From: Streptococcus infantis
GTDB lineage: Bacteria > Bacillota > Bacilli > Lactobacillales > Streptococcaceae
Length of the DNA stretch: 64,000 nucleotides
NCBI RefSeq assembly: GCF_000963255.1
Contig: NZ_JYOV01000012.1
Coordinates: forward strand, 124,001 to 188,000
Direction: 5' to 3'
Below the pieces are notes generated by a model. The model was not told where the DNA came from and did not search any database. It saw nothing but the letters and a program-made list of their open reading frames with translations. Positions 44,833 through 54,404 of the stretch are shown here, piece after piece. Every line of letters starts with the position of its first letter. Position 1 is the first letter of the stretch. The position numbers were made by a program, and so were the translations under genes.

Positions 44833-45204
44833 ATGTTAAATCTATTTGTATCTATTGTTGTTTTAGGAATGATTGCTTTTATCCTCTTTTGGTTTTTCAA
44901 AAAACCGCAAGAAGATGCTAAGAGAGCCCAACAAAAGAATGGCTATCAAGAAATTCGAGTGGAGGTCATGGGAGGATATACTCCAGAAACCATTATCCTC
45001 AAAAAATCGCAACCTGCTCGCATTATTTTTGATCGAAAAGATCCTTCACCTTGCTTGGACCAAATCGTATTTCCAGACTTTGGTGTGCATGCAGACCTAC
45101 CTATGGGAGACCAATATGTGGTGGAAATCACTCCTGAAGAAGCCGGAGAATATGGTTTCTCTTGTGGCATGAACATGATGCACGGTAAGATGATTGTAGA
45201 ATAG
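44833..45204 (+). CDS. cupA: Membrane-anchored copper chaperone CupA
   Basis: A 123-residue protein with one N-terminal membrane helix (residues 3-22) and a cupredoxin-like domain. Copper ligands are suggested by DPSPCLDQI and FSCGMNMMHGK (Cys and several Met). In pneumococcus CupA binds Cu(I) at the membrane and hands it to the CopA exporter. AAAGGAG precedes the ATG. It lies between the repressor and the exporter genes, with gaps of 10 and 9 bases. Confidence 0.92.
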   Translation: MLNLFVSIVVLGMIAFILFWFFKKPQEDAKRAQQKNGYQEIRVEVMGGYTPETIILKKSQPARIIFDRKDPSPCLDQIVFPDFGVHADLPMGDQYVVEITPEEAGEYGFSCGMNMMHGKMIVE

Positions 45205-45213
45205 GAGAAGGAT

Positions 45214-47436
45214 ATGACTGAAATTGTAAAAGCAAGTCTTGAAAATGGTGTTCAAAAAATCCGTATCACGGCAGACAAAGGCTACCATCCAGCCCATATT
45301 CAACTACAAAAAGGAATTCCTGCTGAGATTACCTTTCACCGTGTGACACCGTCAAACTGTTATAAAGAAATTCTCTTCGAAGAAGAAGGAATTCTAGAAC
45401 CAATCGCTCAAGATGAGGAAAAGATCATTCGTTTTACTCCTCAAGACTTGGGTGAACATGAATTTTCATGTGGCATGAAGATGCAAAAGGGGACCTACAC
45501 CGTTGTTGAAAAAACTAAAAAGTCTCTCAGTCTTTTACAGCGTTTTTGGATTACTAGTATCTTTACTGTGCCTCTTGTGATTCTCATGATTGGGATGTCT
45601 ACAGGAGGAATTAGTCACCAAGTCATGCGTTGGGGCACCTTTTTAGCCACAACACCCATTATGCTGGTAGCTGGAGTTCCATATATCAGAAGCGCCTGGG
45701 CTAGTTTTAAAAAGCACAATTCCAACATGGATACCTTGGTTGCTCTGGGAACCCTAGTGGCCTATTTCTATAGCTTAGTTGCCCTCTTCACTGGTCTGCC
45801 CGTTTACTTTGAAAGTGCTGCATTTATCCTCTTCTTCATTCTTTTGGGAGCAGTTTTTGAGGAAAAAATGCGAAAAAATACTTCGCAGGCAGTCGAAAAA
45901 TTATTAGACCTACAAGCAAAAACAGCAGAGATTTTGCGTGATGATGTTTATGTTCAAATACCTCTAGAACAAGTCAAAGTTGGGGATCTCATTCGCGTTC
46001 GACCAGGTGAAAAAATAGCTGTTGATGGGATTGTCTTAGAAGGTGAAACGAGTATTGATGAATCAATGGTGACTGGGGAAAGTATTCCAGTCGATAAATC
46101 AGTTGGAGATGCTGTCATTGGTTCAACCATCAATAATAGTGGTACGATCATCTTTAGAGCTGAAAAAGTTGGTTCTGAGACTATGTTGGCTCAGATTGTG
46201 GACTTTGTGAAAAAAGCGCAAACCAGTCGTGCTCCGATTCAAGATTTGACAGACAAGATTTCTGGTATTTTCGTACCAGCAGTTGTCATTTTAGGCCTCC
46301 TTACTTTTTGGATCTGGTTTGTCTTGCTTGGTGAAAGCTTTGTGACTTCCCTTCTTTACGGAGTTGCTGTCTTGATTATTGCTTGCCCTTGTGCTCTTGG
46401 ACTTGCGACACCGACAGCACTTATGGTAGGAACAGGACGAAGTGCTAAGATGGGGGTTCTCCTCAAAAATGGTACAGTTTTACAGGAAATTCAAAAAGTT
46501 CAAACAGTTGTTTTTGATAAGACTGGAACCTTGACCGAAGGGAAGCCAGTAGTGACAGATGTTATTGGTGATGAAAGAGAAGTGATCAGCTTGGCTGCTT
46601 CACTGGAAGATGTATCTCAACACCCGCTAGCTCAAGCTATTGTTAATCGTGCATCTGAACTAGGAATTAGCCTTTACCCAGTGGAAAACTTCCAAGCCTT
46701 GCATGGAAAAGGTGTGACTGGGATTATTAATGGTAAACAAGTCTTGCTTGGGAATGCCAAACTTTTAGCTGATCTTGACATTCCGAGTGACTATCAAGAA
46801 CGATTTGATTTACTTGAGAAAGAAGCAAAAACAGTTGTCTTCCTATCCGTGGATGGTCAGTTAAAAGGCTTAATTGCCTTGCAGGATGTCCCTAAGGAAA
46901 ATGCTCGAGAAGCTATTGCCAAATTGAAAAAACGTGGTCTTAAAACGGTCATGCTTACCGGAGATAATGCTGGAGTAGCCCATGCGATTGCAGAGCAAAT
47001 TGGAATCGAAGAAGTGATCGCAAATGTCTTGCCAGAGGAAAAGGCACATGAAATTCACAAGCTTCAAAAGAATGGCAAATTGGCCTTTGTTGGAGATGGT
47101 ATCAATGATGCGCCAGCCCTCAGTGTAGCGGATGTCGGAATTGCTATGGGCTCTGGGACAGATATTGCCATTGAATCAGCAGATCTTGTCCTCACAACCA
47201 ACAATTTACTAGGATTGGCACGTGCTTTTGATATGAGTAAGAAGACCTTTAATCGTATTCTACTCAATCTTTTCTGGGCTTCTATCTATAACCTCATTGG
47301 TATTCCGATTGCAGCAGGAGTCTTTTCAAGTCTTGGTTTGGTGCTCAATCCAGAACTTGCAGGATTGGCCATGGCCTTTAGTTCAGTCTCTGTTTTAATC
47401 AGCTCTCTTATGCTTAATTTTACTAAAGTCGATTAA
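45214..47436 (+). CDS. copA: Copper-exporting P1B-type ATPase CopA
   Basis: A 740-residue Cu(I) exporter. Instead of the usual CxxC heavy-metal domain, its first ~105 residues form a cupredoxin-like domain related to CupA ([10 protein letters not shown]). Eight membrane helices, the CPC motif (391-393), TGES, phosphorylation site DKTGT from 435, the HP locus and GDGINDAP are present. It expels copper from the cytoplasm and accepts the metal from CupA. GGAGAAGG precedes the ATG. A BOX element begins immediately after the stop. Confidence 0.96.
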   Translation: MTEIVKASLENGVQKIRITADKGYHPAHIQLQKGIPAEITFHRVTPSNCYKEILFEEEGILEPIAQDEEKIIRFTPQDLGEHEFSCGMKMQKGTYTVVEKTKKSLSLLQRFWITSIFTVPLVILMIGMSTGGISHQVMRWGTFLATTPIMLVAGVPYIRSAWASFKKHNSNMDTLVALGTLVAYFYSLVALFTGLPVYFESAAFILFFILLGAVFEEKMRKNTSQAVEKLLDLQAKTAEILRDDVYVQIPLEQVKVGDLIRVRPGEKIAVDGIVLEGETSIDESMVTGESIPVDKSVGDAVIGSTINNSGTIIFRAEKVGSETMLAQIVDFVKKAQTSRAPIQDLTDKISGIFVPAVVILGLLTFWIWFVLLGESFVTSLLYGVAVLIIACPCALGLATPTALMVGTGRSAKMGVLLKNGTVLQEIQKVQTVVFDKTGTLTEGKPVVTDVIGDEREVISLAASLEDVSQHPLAQAIVNRASELGISLYPVENFQALHGKGVTGIINGKQVLLGNAKLLADLDIPSDYQERFDLLEKEAKTVVFLSVDGQLKGLIALQDVPKENAREAIAKLKKRGLKTVMLTGDNAGVAHAIAEQIGIEEVIANVLPEEKAHEIHKLQKNGKLAFVGDGINDAPALSVADVGIAMGSGTDIAIESADLVLTTNNLLGLARAFDMSKKTFNRILLNLFWASIYNLIGIPIAAGVFSSLGLVLNPELAGLAMAFSSVSVLISSLMLNFTKVD

Positions 47437-47540
47437 TACTCTTCGAAAATCAAATTCAAACCATGTCAGCTTCACCTTGCCGTACTCAAGTACAGCCTGT
47501 GGCTAGCTTCCTAGTTTGCTCTTTGATTTTCATTGAGTAT
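47437..47540. repeat. BOX element, boxA-boxC (no boxB)
   Basis: It runs from TACTCTTCGAAAATC to CATTGAGTAT and begins at the first base after the copA stop. It resembles the copy at 8754-8859, with the same middle (GCCGTACTC-AGTACAGC). Confidence 0.92.
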
Positions 47541-47541
47541 A

Positions 47542-47567
47542 AAAAGGCGGTTTTAACCGCTTTTTTG
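47542..47567 (+). terminator. Terminator of cop operon
   Basis: AAAAGGCGGTT pairs with AACCGCTTTT around a two-base turn plus T run, just after the BOX. Confidence 0.8.
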
Positions 47568-47582
47568 CTATTCTAAAACAGA

Positions 47583-47722
47583 TTTTCAAAACGTTTTCAA
47601 TCTGTACTGTAATAGAGAATGAAGTTTTCTGAGCACATTCTTATGAAACTATAAGTAAATGTGATAAATTAGGAGTGTAAATTTACTGAATCGTTTTCAA
47701 AAAACATATAAAAGCGCTTTTA
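47583..47722 (+). promoter_or_regulatory. spxB upstream region with three cre-like palindromes
   Basis: Three sites resemble cre: TTTTCAAAACGTTTTCAA (47583-47600), GAATCGTTTTCAA (47688-47700) and the perfect 16-bp palindrome ATAAAAGCGCTTTTAT (47707-47722). Each differs from the strict consensus at one or more positions. CcpA is known to affect spxB in streptococci. I could not assign a confident -35/-10 pair. Confidence 0.5.
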
Positions 47723-47759
47723 TTATTCATCAAATTAACTTTTAAGGAGAGTTATCATT

Positions 47760-49535
47760 ATGACTCAAGGGAAAATTACTGCATCTGCAGCAATGCTTAA
47801 CGTATTGAAAACATGGGGCGTAGACACTATCTACGGTATCCCATCAGGAACACTTAGCTCACTTATGGACGCTTTGGCTGAAGACAAAGATATCCGTTTC
47901 TTGCAAGTTCGCCACGAAGAAACAGGTGCTCTTGCAGCAGTTATGCAGGCTAAATTTGGCGGATCTATTGGTGTTGCAGTTGGTTCAGGTGGTCCAGGTG
48001 CGACTCACTTGATCAACGGTGTTTACGATGCAGCTATGGATAACACTCCATTCCTTGCTATCCTTGGATCACGTCCTGTTAACGAATTAAACATGGATGC
48101 CTTCCAAGAATTAAACCAAAACCCAATGTACAACGGTATCGCTGTTTACAACAAACGTGTAGCTTACGCAGAGCAATTACCAAAAGTAATCGACGAAGCT
48201 TGCCGTGCTGCCGTTTCTAAAAAAGGTCCAGCCGTTGTTGAAATTCCAGTAAACTTTGGTTTCCAAGAAATCGACGAAAACTCATACTACGGTTCAGGTT
48301 CATACGAACGTTCATTCATCGCTCCTGCTTTGAACGAAGTTGAAATCGACAAAGCTGTTGAAATCTTGAACAATGCTGAACGTCCAGTTATCTATGCTGG
48401 TTACGGTGGTGTTAAATCTGGTGAAGTGATCACTGAATTGTCACGTAAAATTAAAGCACCAATCATCACAACTGGTAAAAACTTTGAAGCTTTCGAATGG
48501 AACTATGAAGGTTTGACAGGTTCTGCTTACCGTGTTGGTTGGAAACCAGCTAACGAAGTGGTCTTTGAAGCAGACACAGTTCTTTTCCTTGGTTCAAACT
48601 TCCCATTTGCTGAAGTTTACGAAGCCTTCAAGAATACTGAAAAATTCATCCAAGTCGATATCGACCCTTACAAACTTGGTAAACGTCATGCCCTAGACGC
48701 TTCCATCCTTGGTGATGCAGGTCAAGCAGCGAAAGCAATCCTTGACAAAGTGAATCCAGTTGAATCTACTCCATGGTGGCGTGCAAACGTTAAGAATAAC
48801 CAAAACTGGCGTGATTACATGAACAAACTCGAAGGTAAAACTGAAGGTGAATTGCAATTGTATCAAGTTTACAATGCAATCAACAAACATGCTGATCAAG
48901 ACGCTATCTATTCAATCGACGTAGGTGACACTACTCAAACATCTACTCGTCACCTTCACATGACACCTAAGAACATGTGGCGTACATCTCCACTCTTCGC
49001 GACAATGGGTATTGCCCTTCCTGGTGGTATCGCTGCTAAGAAAGACAATCCAGATCGCCAAGTATGGAACATCATGGGTGACGGTGCATTCAACATGTGC
49101 TACCCAGACGTGATCACAAACGTTCAATACGACCTTCCAGTTATCAACGTTGTCTTCTCAAATGGTAAATATGCCTTCATCAAGGACAAATACGAAGACA
49201 CAAACAAACACTTGTTTGGTTGTGACTTCCCTAATGCTGACTATGCGAAAATCGCTGAAGCTCAAGGAGCTATTGGATTTACAGTTGACCGTATCGAAGA
49301 CATCGACGCAGTCGTTGCTGAAGCTGTTAAATTGAACAAAGAAGGTAAAACTGTTGTTATCGATGCTCACATCACTCCACATCGTCCACTTCCAGTAGAA
49401 GTACTTGAATTGGATCCAAAACTTCACTCAGAAGAAGCAATCAAAGCCTTCAAGGAAAAATACGAAGCAGAAGAACTCGTACCATTCCGTCTCTTCTTGG
49501 AAGAAGAAGGGTTGCAATCACGCGCAATCAAATAA
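47760..49535 (+). CDS. spxB: Pyruvate oxidase SpxB
   Basis: SpxB converts pyruvate, phosphate and oxygen to acetyl phosphate, CO2 and hydrogen peroxide. The 591-residue product has the TPP-enzyme N-terminal domain ([25 protein letters not shown] with the activating Glu), a central FAD domain, and the C-terminal TPP motif [27 protein letters not shown] precedes the ATG. Codon usage is strongly biased (GGT, GCT, CGT, CTT), typical of a highly expressed gene. It makes the peroxide that this group uses against competitors. Confidence 0.97.
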   Translation: MTQGKITASAAMLNVLKTWGVDTIYGIPSGTLSSLMDALAEDKDIRFLQVRHEETGALAAVMQAKFGGSIGVAVGSGGPGATHLINGVYDAAMDNTPFLAILGSRPVNELNMDAFQELNQNPMYNGIAVYNKRVAYAEQLPKVIDEACRAAVSKKGPAVVEIPVNFGFQEIDENSYYGSGSYERSFIAPALNEVEIDKAVEILNNAERPVIYAGYGGVKSGEVITELSRKIKAPIITTGKNFEAFEWNYEGLTGSAYRVGWKPANEVVFEADTVLFLGSNFPFAEVYEAFKNTEKFIQVDIDPYKLGKRHALDASILGDAGQAAKAILDKVNPVESTPWWRANVKNNQNWRDYMNKLEGKTEGELQLYQVYNAINKHADQDAIYSIDVGDTTQTSTRHLHMTPKNMWRTSPLFATMGIALPGGIAAKKDNPDRQVWNIMGDGAFNMCYPDVITNVQYDLPVINVVFSNGKYAFIKDKYEDTNKHLFGCDFPNADYAKIAEAQGAIGFTVDRIEDIDAVVAEAVKLNKEGKTVVIDAHITPHRPLPVEVLELDPKLHSEEAIKAFKEKYEAEELVPFRLFLEEEGLQSRAIK

Positions 49536-49602
49536 TTTCTCTTGTGGAAAATCAAAAGTAAACATTGTAAATTTTATGCTTTGATTTTCTTAGAGAGAAA
49601 CT

Positions 49603-49631
49603 TAAAAGATCGGAGAAATCCGGTCTTTTTA
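49603..49631 (+). terminator. spxB terminator
   Basis: AAGATCGGA-GAAA-TCCGGTCTT with one G-U pair, followed by a T run. The same stem sequence occurs again at 50058-50083. Confidence 0.85.
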
Positions 49632-49644
49632 TGGAGGATAGTAA

Positions 49645-49992
49645 ATGAATTTAAATCAATTAGATATTATCGTTTCAAATGTTCCCCAGATCTGTTCTGA
49701 CTTGGAGCGTATCTTGGATAAGAAGGCAGACTATGTTGATGATGGTTTTGCTCAGTTCACGATTGGCAGTCACTGCCTCATGTTATCACAAAATCATTTG
49801 ATACCTTTGGAAAATTTTCAGTCAGGAATCATTCTACACATTGAAGTTGAAGATTTGGAACAGAATCAAAAGCGTTTGAAAGAATTAGGGATTGAGATTT
49901 TACATGGGCCAGTTGTAACTGATTGGGGAACCGAATCCCTGCTAGTAAGTGGCCCTGCAGGTCTAGTGATTGATTTTTATCGTATGAAATAG
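49645..49992 (+). CDS. VOC (glyoxalase/bleomycin resistance-like) family protein
   Basis: A 115-residue protein with the VOC fold: a first beta-alpha-beta unit beginning MNLNQLDIIVSNV and a second ending PAGLVIDFYRMK, with HIEVEDLEQNQKRLKELG between. VOC proteins are small metal-binding enzymes or binding proteins; the substrate here is unknown. ATGGAGG precedes the start. It sits between two terminators with the same stem, right after spxB. Confidence 0.8.
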   Translation: MNLNQLDIIVSNVPQICSDLERILDKKADYVDDGFAQFTIGSHCLMLSQNHLIPLENFQSGIILHIEVEDLEQNQKRLKELGIEILHGPVVTDWGTESLLVSGPAGLVIDFYRMK

Positions 49993-50057
49993 GACGCTTA
50001 GTCATTTGAAGTTAACCATAATGATTCTTAAAAAAGAATGTGCGCTATGAACTATTG

Positions 50058-50083
50058 AAAGATCGGATTAATCCGGTCTTTTT
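50058..50083 (+). terminator. Terminator after VOC gene
   Basis: AAGATCGGA-TTAA-TCCGGTCTT followed by TTTC, the same stem as the spxB terminator with a different loop. Confidence 0.85.
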
Positions 50084-50143
50084 CTTGTCTTTTCTGTTAA
50101 ATTTGTTAAAATAGCTTCATAACAATGTTCTAAGGAGAAAAAT

Positions 50144-50722
50144 ATGCCAACAACTTTCTTTCTATTAATTGGCTTAATGATGTTAGGCTTTGCTGCCTTC
50201 ACCTATTTTATGTTTTCCTATTTTATATTTAGTAATTATAGTAATGCCAAGAGATGTACCGAAAGAACGGAAGGAGTTATTATCCGATATTCCTATGCTC
50301 TTTATAATGGGATTAGTCTCCCGGTTGTTGAATACACTGTTGACGGGAACCTATACAAGGTCGTAGGGCCTAAATTTCTATCTGCTATTTCAAATACAAT
50401 CAGTACTCCCTTAGGTTCAATCGTATCTGATGTAAAAACGGATAATTTTGAAAATGGTGAAATTCCACAAGTTTTAAGATACAAAGTTAAGGGGAATAGT
50501 TTTTTGTCTTTTACAAAATCTCCTCTTAAGGAACGCTTTCCAATTGGTGGAAAAGTTGCTGTTTATTATGATCCTAAAAAACCAAAACATTCCTATGTAG
50601 AAAGACCACTAAGACCTGGGCGATATGCATGGTTGGCAAAATGTGCTGTCTATCTCCTTGTTTTTATGATGATTGCCATGGCATTCTTTACGGTGTTTAT
50701 TCTTCCAAATCTTGTGAACTAA
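50144..50722 (+). CDS. DUF3592 membrane protein
   Basis: A 192-residue membrane protein with an N-terminal helix (about 5-30), an extracytoplasmic or soluble middle domain (TEGVIIRYSY... PVVEYTVDGNLYKV ... FPIGGKVAVYYDPKKPKHSYVE) and a C-terminal helix (about 164-190). The VxVYYxPxxP sequence is the DUF3592 signature. Function is unknown. AAGGAG precedes the ATG. It has an apparent own promoter (TTGTTAAAAT) and terminator. Confidence 0.85.
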   Translation: MPTTFFLLIGLMMLGFAAFTYFMFSYFIFSNYSNAKRCTERTEGVIIRYSYALYNGISLPVVEYTVDGNLYKVVGPKFLSAISNTISTPLGSIVSDVKTDNFENGEIPQVLRYKVKGNSFLSFTKSPLKERFPIGGKVAVYYDPKKPKHSYVERPLRPGRYAWLAKCAVYLLVFMMIAMAFFTVFILPNLVN

Positions 50723-50805
50723 TAGTTTCTTGTAGATTTTCTTAAAATTATCAAATCCATATCGTTACTATTTTTATAAAATCTTCTCCCTACTTTATAA
50801 GATAT

Positions 50806-50843
50806 GAAAAAGAGTTCAACTAGAACTCTTTTTTTGCTATAAT
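50806..50843 (+). terminator. Terminator fused to manA extended -10 promoter
   Basis: AAAAGAGTTC pairs with GAACTCTTTT (loop AACTA), and the T tract runs directly into TGC-TATAAT (50835-50843), the extended -10 of manA. Confidence 0.75.
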
Positions 50844-50873
50844 GAAGGGAGAAAAATCAGACAGGAGATCAAC

Positions 50874-51818
50874 ATGTCAGAACCGTTATTTTTAAATTCT
50901 GTAATGCAAGAAAAAATCTGGGGTGGGACTAAACTACGTGATGAGTTTGGCTACGACATTCCAAATGAAAAGATTGGTGAGTATTGGGCCATCTCAGCTC
51001 ATCCAAATGGAGTGTCTAAGGTAGCTAATGGCCGCTATCAAGGAACAGACCTCGCTACTTTGTATGCGGAACACCGTGAGTTATTTGGCGATCGTCCAGA
51101 GCCAGTATTTCCGCTTTTAACAAAAATCCTTGATGCCAATGACTGGCTCAGTGTTCAAGTTCACCCAGATGATGCTTATGGCCTAGAGCATGAGGGCGAA
51201 CTCGGAAAAACAGAATGTTGGTACATTATTGCTGCAGATGAGGGTTCAGAAATTATTTACGGCCATAATGCTAAGTCAAAAGAAGAACTCCGCCAGCAAA
51301 TCGAAGATAAAAACTGGGATGCCTTGTTAACAAAAGTTCCTGTAAAAGCTGGAGATTTCTTCTATGTTCCAAGTGGAACCATGCATGCTATTGGAGCAGG
51401 TATCTTGATCCTTGAAACGCAACAGTCTAGTGATACAACCTACCGTGTCTATGACTTTGACCGTAAGGATGATAATGGTAACTTGCGCGAGCTTCATCTT
51501 GAAAAATCCATTGATGTTTTAAATATTGGTGAGCCTGCTAACAGCCGTCCTGTAACTGTTAAAGCAGATGATTTGCGTTCAACTCTCCTTGTATCCAATG
51601 ATTTCTTCGCAGTTTACAAGTGGGAAATTACTGGAAAAGTTGACTTTGAAAAAACAGCTGATTACAGCTTGTTGAGTGTCTTGGCTGGTCAAGGGAAACT
51701 GACTGTGGACAGTAAAGATTATCCAATTCAAAAAGGTAGCCACTTTATCTTACCAAGTGATGTTGAAACTTGGACACTTGAAGGACAAGATTTGGAATTG
51801 ATTGTTAGCCATCCGTAA
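50874..51818 (+). CDS. manA: Mannose-6-phosphate isomerase, class I
   Basis: ManA interconverts mannose-6-phosphate and fructose-6-phosphate. The 314-residue product starts EPLFLNSVMQEKIWGGTKLRD and has SVQVHPDD (zinc ligands), GKTECWYII and FFYVPSGTMHAIGAG, all typical of the short type I enzyme of Firmicutes. CAGGAG precedes the ATG. It is monocistronic and convergent with the sodium symporter gene. Confidence 0.95.
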   Translation: MSEPLFLNSVMQEKIWGGTKLRDEFGYDIPNEKIGEYWAISAHPNGVSKVANGRYQGTDLATLYAEHRELFGDRPEPVFPLLTKILDANDWLSVQVHPDDAYGLEHEGELGKTECWYIIAADEGSEIIYGHNAKSKEELRQQIEDKNWDALLTKVPVKAGDFFYVPSGTMHAIGAGILILETQQSSDTTYRVYDFDRKDDNGNLRELHLEKSIDVLNIGEPANSRPVTVKADDLRSTLLVSNDFFAVYKWEITGKVDFEKTADYSLLSVLAGQGKLTVDSKDYPIQKGSHFILPSDVETWTLEGQDLELIVSHP

Positions 51819-51825
51819 AAAGAAA

Positions 51826-51857
51826 GGACCTGAGTTCATTACTCAAGTCCATTTTTA
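51826..51857. terminator. Terminator between manA and the symporter gene
   Basis: GGACCTGAGT and ACTCAAGTCC pair with one mismatch around TCATT, followed by ATTTTTAT. It can serve both convergent genes. Confidence 0.7.
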
Positions 51858-51860
51858 TAG

Positions 51861-53201
51861 TTACATAAACTGGGCGATAAAGACCACGATGATGATGATT
51901 GGAATGATGAAACGAAGAAGGAAGAGCCAGACTTGGAAAAGTCCTTGTTTCCACGGTGTTTCATCAAGATGGAGTTCCTCCATAGCCAATGCTTTTTTGA
52001 AGACATAGCCTGTAAAGAGAGACAAGCAGAGTGCACCAAATGGCATGAGGAGATTGGAAACCAAGAAGTCCATGGCATCAAAGAAGGTCTTCCCAAAGAT
52101 TTGAACGTCTGCCATGACACCGTAGGATAGGGCTGAAGGGATACCAAATACAAAAGTCAAAACCCCTAAAATCATACTCCACTTAGCACGTTTACGATTG
52201 TCTTGGTTGGTGATGTTGCCTACATTGATTTCCAGCATTACGACAGAAGAAGTGACTGTCGCAAAGAGGAAAAGCAATAGGAAAAGGATGTAGAAAATAC
52301 TTCCAAAAGGCATCTTGTCAAAGAGTTGTGGCAAGACAATAAAGAGGAGACTTGGCCCACCTTCAGACTGGATGTTAAAGGCTGACATAGCTGGGAAAAT
52401 GGCTAATCCTGCCATAATGGATACAGAGATGTTCATGGCAACGATGGACATACCTGATTGGACCAGATTGGTTTTCTTATCCAAGTAAGAAGCATAGGTC
52501 AACATGGCTGTAACACCGAGCGATAATGCAAAGAAAGATTGCCCTAGAGCATAGAGGAGTCCAGCACTTGTCAGTTTTGAAAAGTCAGGTTTGAGGAAGT
52601 AAACCACACCTTCCATGGCATTAGGCAAGCTGAGAGAGCGCCCGATAATAATGACAAAGATGATAAAGAGCAGGGGCATCATAACCTTAGAAGCTCTTTC
52701 AATTCCTTTTTGAACTCCCTTAGATACGATAAAGATGTTGAGGAAGATGAAGAGGGCTTGGGAACCAAGAGCAATCCATGGATTTGAAATAATGTCTGTG
52801 AAGAGCTGGGCATAATCACTGCTAATCCCAACTTGGAAGGCTTTAGCAATAGCGATACCTAGATAAACTAAAACCCATCCACCAATAACACTATAAAAAG
52901 ATAGGAGGATGAAAAGAGCAAAGGCACCGATCCAACCAATAAAATTGTAGTTCTTGTTATCGCCCAATTTTCCAAATGTTTTGATTGCTGACACGCCAGC
53001 GCTCCGCCCAAGGGCAAATTCAGCGAGCAAAAGTGGGAAACCAATTAAAATCGTTGAGATGAGAAAGACCAGTAAAAATCCTCCTCCACCATTGGCAGCG
53101 GTCATATAAGGGAATTTCCAAACGGCACCAAGACCAATAGCAGAACCAGCAGATGCAAGGATGAAGCCTAGCTTAGATCCCCATTGCGATTTTTCAGACA
53201 T
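51861..53201 (-). CDS. NSS-family sodium-dependent transporter
   Basis: A 446-residue membrane transporter of the neurotransmitter:sodium symporter family (LeuT fold) with 11-12 helices. The first helix carries ASAGSAIGLGAVWKFPY, the family's sodium/substrate-binding break, and helix 6 has LLYALGQSFFALSLGVTAM. Bacterial members import amino acids such as leucine, tryptophan or tyrosine; the substrate is unknown. GGAG precedes the ATG. It has its own promoter and a structured leader of about 105 bases. Confidence 0.93.
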   Translation of the reverse strand: MSEKSQWGSKLGFILASAGSAIGLGAVWKFPYMTAANGGGGFLLVFLISTILIGFPLLLAEFALGRSAGVSAIKTFGKLGDNKNYNFIGWIGAFALFILLSFYSVIGGWVLVYLGIAIAKAFQVGISSDYAQLFTDIISNPWIALGSQALFIFLNIFIVSKGVQKGIERASKVMMPLLFIIFVIIIGRSLSLPNAMEGVVYFLKPDFSKLTSAGLLYALGQSFFALSLGVTAMLTYASYLDKKTNLVQSGMSIVAMNISVSIMAGLAIFPAMSAFNIQSEGGPSLLFIVLPQLFDKMPFGSIFYILFLLLFLFATVTSSVVMLEINVGNITNQDNRKRAKWSMILGVLTFVFGIPSALSYGVMADVQIFGKTFFDAMDFLVSNLLMPFGALCLSLFTGYVFKKALAMEELHLDETPWKQGLFQVWLFLLRFIIPIIIIVVFIAQFM

Positions 53202-53339
53202 TGTTAAACTCCGATCTATTTTTTAAAATAAGAAAAGGCTACTTGAGTTGTCAAATAGCCTTCTATCAATGGCTCTTTATGAGCTTTTTATTTGATTGAT
53301 AGACTTGATTATCCTATCATGATTTTTGAAGTCTGTCAA
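53202..53339 (-). promoter_or_regulatory. Promoter and structured leader of the NSS transporter
   Basis: On the minus strand TTGACA (53334-53339), 17 bases, TAGGAT (53311-53316). The leader then forms one hairpin closed by TCTATCAAT/ATTGATAGA with an inner GCTC/GAGC stem, and a second hairpin AAGGCTA...TAGCCTT followed by TTCTTATTTT. The second resembles an intrinsic terminator before the start codon, so attenuation is likely. I do not recognise a known riboswitch or T-box core. Confidence 0.6.
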
Positions 53340-53379
53340 GAAAATCAATTTTACGTTTTCATAAATCTTAATAAAATAC

Positions 53380-53410
53380 TTGACTCTCCCCAAAGGGGAG
53401 GGTATATACT
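53380..53410 (+). promoter_or_regulatory. MerR-type promoter with 19-bp spacer
   Basis: TTGACT (53380-53385) and TATACT (53405-53410) are 19 bases apart, the over-long spacer typical of MerR-controlled promoters. Between them lies the dyad CTCCCC-AAA-GGGGAG, the expected operator of the downstream regulator. Confidence 0.8.
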
Positions 53411-53430
53411 ATTTATGTGAGGAGGAAATC

Positions 53431-54171
53431 ATGTACCATATCAAAGAAGCTGCGCAGCTTTCAGGCGTTTCTATCAAAACACTTTACCATTATGATAAGA
53501 TAGGACTCTTGGTCCCATTAAAGTCAGAAAATGGCTATCGAATCTACAGCCAAGAGGATTTAGAACGACTTCAGGTTATCCTTTATTACAAGTATCTAGG
53601 CTTTTCTTTAGAAAAAATAGCAGAGCTATTGAAGGAAGAAAAGACGGACTTGTTACCACATTTGACGAGGCAGTTGGATTACCTGACTCGAGAAAGACAA
53701 CATCTGGATACCTTGATTTCAACCTTACAAAAAACTATTCAAGAACAAAAAGGAGAAATAAAAATGACCATTCAAGAAAAATTCACTGGATTTAGCTATC
53801 AAGACCATCAAAAATACCACCAAGAGGCGGTAGAAAAATATGGCCAGGAAGTCATGGACCAGGCTCTCGAGCGTCAAAAAGGACGAGAGGATGAAGCTGC
53901 AACAACCTTTAATCAGATCTTTCAAGCCTTGGCTCAAAATCTACAATCTGGTCTGCCGATAACAGCATCTGAAAACCAAGAGGAAGCAGCCAAGCTCTTG
54001 CAAGCTATTCGTACCTATGGATTTGACTGCTCTATGGAAGTCTTCTGTCATATCGGAAAAGGCTATGTCTATAATCCAGAGTTTAAGGAAAATATTGACA
54101 AATTTGGATCTGGAACAGCTCAGTACACATCAGACGTCATTGCCCACTATGTAAGCACACAAACTCGATAA
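53431..54171 (+). CDS. MerR-family regulator with TipAS-like effector domain
   Basis: A 246-residue regulator. The start is ATG 53431 after GAGGAGG. Residues 1-70 are a MerR winged helix (YHIKEAAQLSGVSIKTLYHY), 75-110 a dimerising coiled coil, and from about 112 a TipAS domain (FTGFSYQDHQKYHQEAVEKYG, ending ISDVIAHY-like TSDVIAHYVS). TipAS binds thiopeptide-type antibiotics in Streptomyces TipA. An internal AAAGGAG and in-frame ATG at 53764 (residue 112) could yield TipAS alone. The 19-bp-spacer promoter implies autoregulation. No transporter is next to it. Confidence 0.9.
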   Translation: MYHIKEAAQLSGVSIKTLYHYDKIGLLVPLKSENGYRIYSQEDLERLQVILYYKYLGFSLEKIAELLKEEKTDLLPHLTRQLDYLTRERQHLDTLISTLQKTIQEQKGEIKMTIQEKFTGFSYQDHQKYHQEAVEKYGQEVMDQALERQKGREDEAATTFNQIFQALAQNLQSGLPITASENQEEAAKLLQAIRTYGFDCSMEVFCHIGKGYVYNPEFKENIDKFGSGTAQYTSDVIAHYVSTQTR

Positions 54172-54216
54172 AACTCAAAGACTAAGCTAGAACTGACAAA
54201 GCTAGTAACAGAAATT

Positions 54217-54331
54217 TATACTCTTCGAAAATCTCTTCAAACCACGTCAGCTTTATCCGCAACCTCAAAGCTGTACTTTGAGCAACCTGCTGCTAGCTTT
54301 CTAGTTTGCTCTTTGATTTTCATTGAGTATT
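54217..54331. repeat. BOX element with shortened boxB
   Basis: It begins TATACTCTTCGAAAATCTC and ends TTTTCATTGAGTAT. The A part breaks after CACGTCAGC and resumes in boxB-like sequence (CCTCAAAGCTGTACTTTGAG), so it is a deleted variant. Confidence 0.9.
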
Positions 54332-54373
54332 AGTAGGAGGACACAGACCTAGCTTGAAGATTAGATAAGATAA

Positions 54374-54401
54374 AATCGGCGGAGTAATCTCTGCCGATTT
54401 A
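54374..54401. terminator. Terminator between regulator and NUDIX gene
   Basis: AAATCGGC pairs with GCCGATTT, with inner GAG/CTC. Given its location just past the NUDIX stop, it may serve the minus-strand gene and the plus-strand regulator. Confidence 0.65.
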
Positions 54402-54404
54402 CTG

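Noticed and set aside
53202..53316. T-box riboswitch upstream of the NSS transporter
   Set aside because: The leader is too short, and I see no T-box sequence or specifier stem; it is kept only as an unassigned leader.
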